DNA from: Parietichytrium sp. I65-24A
Lineage: Eukaryota > Sar > Bigyra > Thraustochytrida > Thraustochytriidae
Assembly (NCBI GenBank): GCA_012862575.1
Contig: BLSF01000010.1
Span: forward strand, 620,001-684,000
DNA: 64,000 bases
Direction: 5' to 3'
Part shown: piece by piece, positions 61,529 to 64,000 of the stretch
Numbering within the stretch: the stretch's first letter is position 1
How the letters are laid out: every line of letters begins with the position of its first letter
Program-made: the position numbers and the translations under genes
Notes under the pieces: generated by a model
Databases searched by the model: none
The model's input: the letters and a program-made list of their open reading frames with translations, nothing else
What the model was told of the DNA's origin: nothing

Positions 61529-64000
61529 ATGTCGGGGCAAGCCATGGCGAGGGGAGATAGCGAGGACGATCCAGTGGAAGATGGGCACTCGGAAATGGGC
61601 ACTCGGACTTCTTCCGCAAACGATGGAGATCAGGACTCTCTGAACGACAAATCCGAGTCCAAGGACGATGCGGCCTCGAAGGAAAAGAAAATGAAGCGCA
61701 CGTGCGAGAACTGCACCAAGGCCAAGCTAAAGTGCGAAGGCTACCCGGTGTGCATTCGATGCCAGCGGAAGAGCATGACCTGTACTTTTAGAGAGCAGCA
61801 CAAACGCGGCCGGAAAAGGCAGATCGATGTCAAAGGCGCGCTCGACAGACTGCCAGGTGGACTGGGTGATATGTCCGCCGGACACCCCAACGTGATGATG
61901 GCCCGCAGAATGGGGGCCCAGCCACAAGACCTGTTAGGCAGACAGTACATGATGGATCCTTCCACGGGCCTGCCTTTCTTCATGGGGCCCCAAAACCCGC
62001 TCGATCAACCGCAAAACCTCTTTCCCGCTTCACTCGCCATGCTCAGCGGCAGTGCACAACAGCAGCAACAGCAACAAACACTTAATTCACTCATGATGGG
62101 CGGCGGTGCCCACCTAGGCACCCATTTTGGCTCTATGCAAGATCCTGCATCTCTGTCCTTCATCAAACAGGAAAACCAGGTGCCGTCTCTCCGCGGCATG
62201 GGGTACCCCGCGTTTCCTGGGCTTGGTGCGGGCATTCAGGCCGACTCGGCCTCCTCTGATATCTTGCAGCAGCGCTTGCAGCAACAGCAGGCGATGCAAA
62301 ACATGTCCCTGCGTGGCCTGGACGGTATGGCATATGGCAAACTTTTCAACTCGAACAATGAGCAAAAGCCGTTCCTTATGGAGCTCGAGCGCCAACAGCA
62401 GCAGCAACGTCAACAGCAGCTGCAGTTCCTGGCGCAGAGGAATTCACCCCCGAACGGTTTGAGACAAAACTTTGGCGTCGTCAATCATCTCGGCCCCACT
62501 CTCGCCAGAGGAAATAGCGACGACTTGATCCGGCGCATGCAAGCGCAGCAGCAAGGCGAGAAACCGAGTCAATCGTCGCTCATGCAGCCTCTCACGCAGC
62601 AGCACCGCTCCAGGTCCAAGCCGGAGCCACAGCCGAGCACCATAGCCCTCGAGGAGCGTGAAAAAATGCAGGAAAGGTCCATGCCCCAAACCCGCGTTCT
62701 AAACAACCCCAGCATGCCGGACGCGGTTCCACAGACTGTACATCAGTCTCCGGCGAGTGGGAGCCCCTCCGTGAGCAAGAACGGCCACCCGATGCAGGGA
62801 AGCGCGTCAACAATGGGCAAACCGCTGACGACTCTCTCCCCTCTGAGAGCGCCTGTGCAAGCTCCGCTTCCCGAGCCAGAGGCCGGGCTTAGTAGGGGCG
62901 ACAGGACCGTCATCGAGACCTTCTTACTCGCACAACAGCAATTTTGCAGTTCCTACTCGGGCCCGAAAAGCACCTTGGACTATATTATGTCCAACAAAGT
63001 GGAGACCTTGTTGAAGAACCTTGGCTCATACTTTGTGTCCGCGAGCGACATGGAGTCGCTGAAGGTGCTCCAAAAGTGGTCCAAAATGTATGGATTTGAC
63101 TTTCCTCAAAAGAATTTGTCGTCCATCCCTGACGCTGGATCCATTCCTTCTGACCAGCGCAATGTGCTCTTCATCTCCGAAAATGCCATTGCAAGATCGT
63201 ACTGTGACTGCGGACCCGCTGCTCGTAACGTCATGGATGCGAAGGTGCCTTTGACATCGGCGACATGGTCCGCCTGCAGTCTTGACAGCTCGTCCATATC
63301 CCCAGGCCTGTGCGCCTTGTACGGTTTGAGCACGGGAACGGCCGAGAAAGTGGTGCGAGATGCCATGAAAACTACGCCCACCTTCAAAATTTCCTGGTTC
63401 ATGCTCAAGAATGGCGGCCCTGCGTTCAGGTGCTTTATTGACATGAATCGGACCGTTAAGAAGCGGTTTGGCATCTTGCTCACTGACAGGGTCGAGTCAG
63501 CCAACATTTCCATGTTGCCATTCGGTATGGATTCCCTCTGTAAAATGTGCGATAGCGCCCCGCAGATTTGTGAACTTGCGAAAACGTTCCAGACCCGGAT
63601 AGAGTCCAGTATAGAGCGGGGCGACTCTAAATCTGCCGTTCATGAACCACCTAAAAAGAGAGCTCGTAACAGCAGTGGAGGCGACATGATGGAGGAGAAG
63701 ACCAGTGGCGCAGCTGCAAGCCACCCTCTTTTTAGCGCCGCTGTGAAGAGCGAGTTCCTCATGGCAGACCTCATGGATTGTGTGTGGCGCAATGAAAGTG
63801 AAATCAGCGTTGCCAACAAACCATACTTGTTGGCCCAGACCCTTGTAACTTCGCTCCACCGCATCAAAACCACCGCCGACAACATTATCGCAGGCGAATC
63901 TCTTTTTGTGTTCAAGGAGGTGACCTGCAAAGAGCAGCAGGAGCAAGTGGCTCGCACCTCTTTTTCTTCCGAGAAGGATTCAGAATGGATGGAAGCTCGC
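61529..64000 (+). CDS. Zn2Cys6-type transcription regulator (3' end outside window)
   Basis: At least 824 residues from the ATG at 61529, still open at the window end. The N-terminal 50 residues are acidic. The binuclear cluster is C59-x2-C62-x6-C69-x5-C75-x2-C78-x6-C85 (TCENCTKAKLKC...CIRCQ), followed by a basic KRGRKR element at 92-97 that may contact the minor groove. Residues 130-430 are Gln/Met/Pro-rich and likely an activation region. From about 460 a folded part begins (VIETFLLAQQQFCSSY), with no fungal-type transcription-factor middle domain that I can recognise; a Lys/Arg stretch near 710 (PPKKRAR) is a likely nuclear signal. These regulators bind CGG-type half sites in fungi. Here the target is unknown. 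Confidence 0.85.
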   Translation, partial: MSGQAMARGDSEDDPVEDGHSEMGTRTSSANDGDQDSLNDKSESKDDAASKEKKMKRTCENCTKAKLKCEGYPVCIRCQRKSMTCTFREQHKRGRKRQIDVKGALDRLPGGLGDMSAGHPNVMMARRMGAQPQDLLGRQYMMDPSTGLPFFMGPQNPLDQPQNLFPASLAMLSGSAQQQQQQQTLNSLMMGGGAHLGTHFGSMQDPASLSFIKQENQVPSLRGMGYPAFPGLGAGIQADSASSDILQQRLQQQQAMQNMSLRGLDGMAYGKLFNSNNEQKPFLMELERQQQQQRQQQLQFLAQRNSPPNGLRQNFGVVNHLGPTLARGNSDDLIRRMQAQQQGEKPSQSSLMQPLTQQHRSRSKPEPQPSTIALEEREKMQERSMPQTRVLNNPSMPDAVPQTVHQSPASGSPSVSKNGHPMQGSASTMGKPLTTLSPLRAPVQAPLPEPEAGLSRGDRTVIETFLLAQQQFCSSYSGPKSTLDYIMSNKVETLLKNLGSYFVSASDMESLKVLQKWSKMYGFDFPQKNLSSIPDAGSIPSDQRNVLFISENAIARSYCDCGPAARNVMDAKVPLTSATWSACSLDSSSISPGLCALYGLSTGTAEKVVRDAMKTTPTFKISWFMLKNGGPAFRCFIDMNRTVKKRFGILLTDRVESANISMLPFGMDSLCKMCDSAPQICELAKTFQTRIESSIERGDSKSAVHEPPKKRARNSSGGDMMEEKTSGAAASHPLFSAAVKSEFLMADLMDCVWRNESEISVANKPYLLAQTLVTSLHRIKTTADNIIAGESLFVFKEVTCKEQQEQVARTSFSSEKDSEWMEAR

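Overview
The window is nuclear DNA of a flagellated, probably heterotrophic eukaryote. Fourteen CDS features are complete; a dolichol kinase is cut by the left edge and a Zn2Cys6 regulator by the right edge. Most genes are one long uninterrupted reading frame. Two have clear spliceosomal introns that I reconstructed from the sequence: the CMC1-like gene (three exons) and the Rieske reductase gene (two exons). Orthologs of the ciliary proteins jouberin (AHI1) and C2CD3 show that the organism builds centrioles and cilia. The gene style, the Zn2Cys6 regulator and the repeated stathmin-like coiled coil suggest a stramenopile such as a labyrinthulomycete (thraustochytrid). That placement is inference and no single gene proves it.

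Layout. 0-10 kb: dolichol kinase C-terminus (+), SMAP-type ArfGAP (+), jouberin (-), PDCD2/TSR4-like protein with two MYND fingers (+), and an unrecognised coiled-coil protein (-). 10-12.6 kb: intergenic, with a compact cluster of three perfect hairpins. 12.6-29 kb: a 1039-residue protein of twenty 47/51-residue stathmin-like repeats (+), a Ulp1/SENP protease (-), a class C GPCR whose ectodomain is a bacterial-type sugar-binding protein (-), and C2CD3 (-). 29-32 kb: short-unit repeats and a scaffold gap flanked by what looks like leftover sequencing barcode. 32-48 kb: an MFS transporter (+), a geranylgeranyl-reductase/diflavin-reductase fusion (+), exportin-4 (-), CMC1 (+), a Rieske/cytochrome-b5-reductase-type fusion (+), a Dad2-like DASH subunit (-) and a secreted trypsin (-). 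48.1-61.5 kb: about 13 kb with no gene I can support, rich in simple repeats and a scattered CAGAATTCAG motif. 61.5 kb to the end: the Zn2Cys6 regulator (+).

How the genes relate. There is no operon-like cluster; neighbours are independent eukaryotic genes, often in convergent pairs with 140-310 bp between stops. Several share a microtubule theme: jouberin and C2CD3 in the cilium and centriole, the stathmin-repeat protein probably on tubulin, and the Dad2-like subunit at the kinetochore. The strongest candidates for undescribed biology are single-polypeptide fusions: the sugar-binding-protein GPCR, the reductase that carries its own NADPH-to-flavin electron chain, and the Rieske-reductase, together with the very regular stathmin-like repeat protein. 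Several long frames begin at a non-ATG codon if read to their limit; starts were moved to the first ATG where the sequence supports it.
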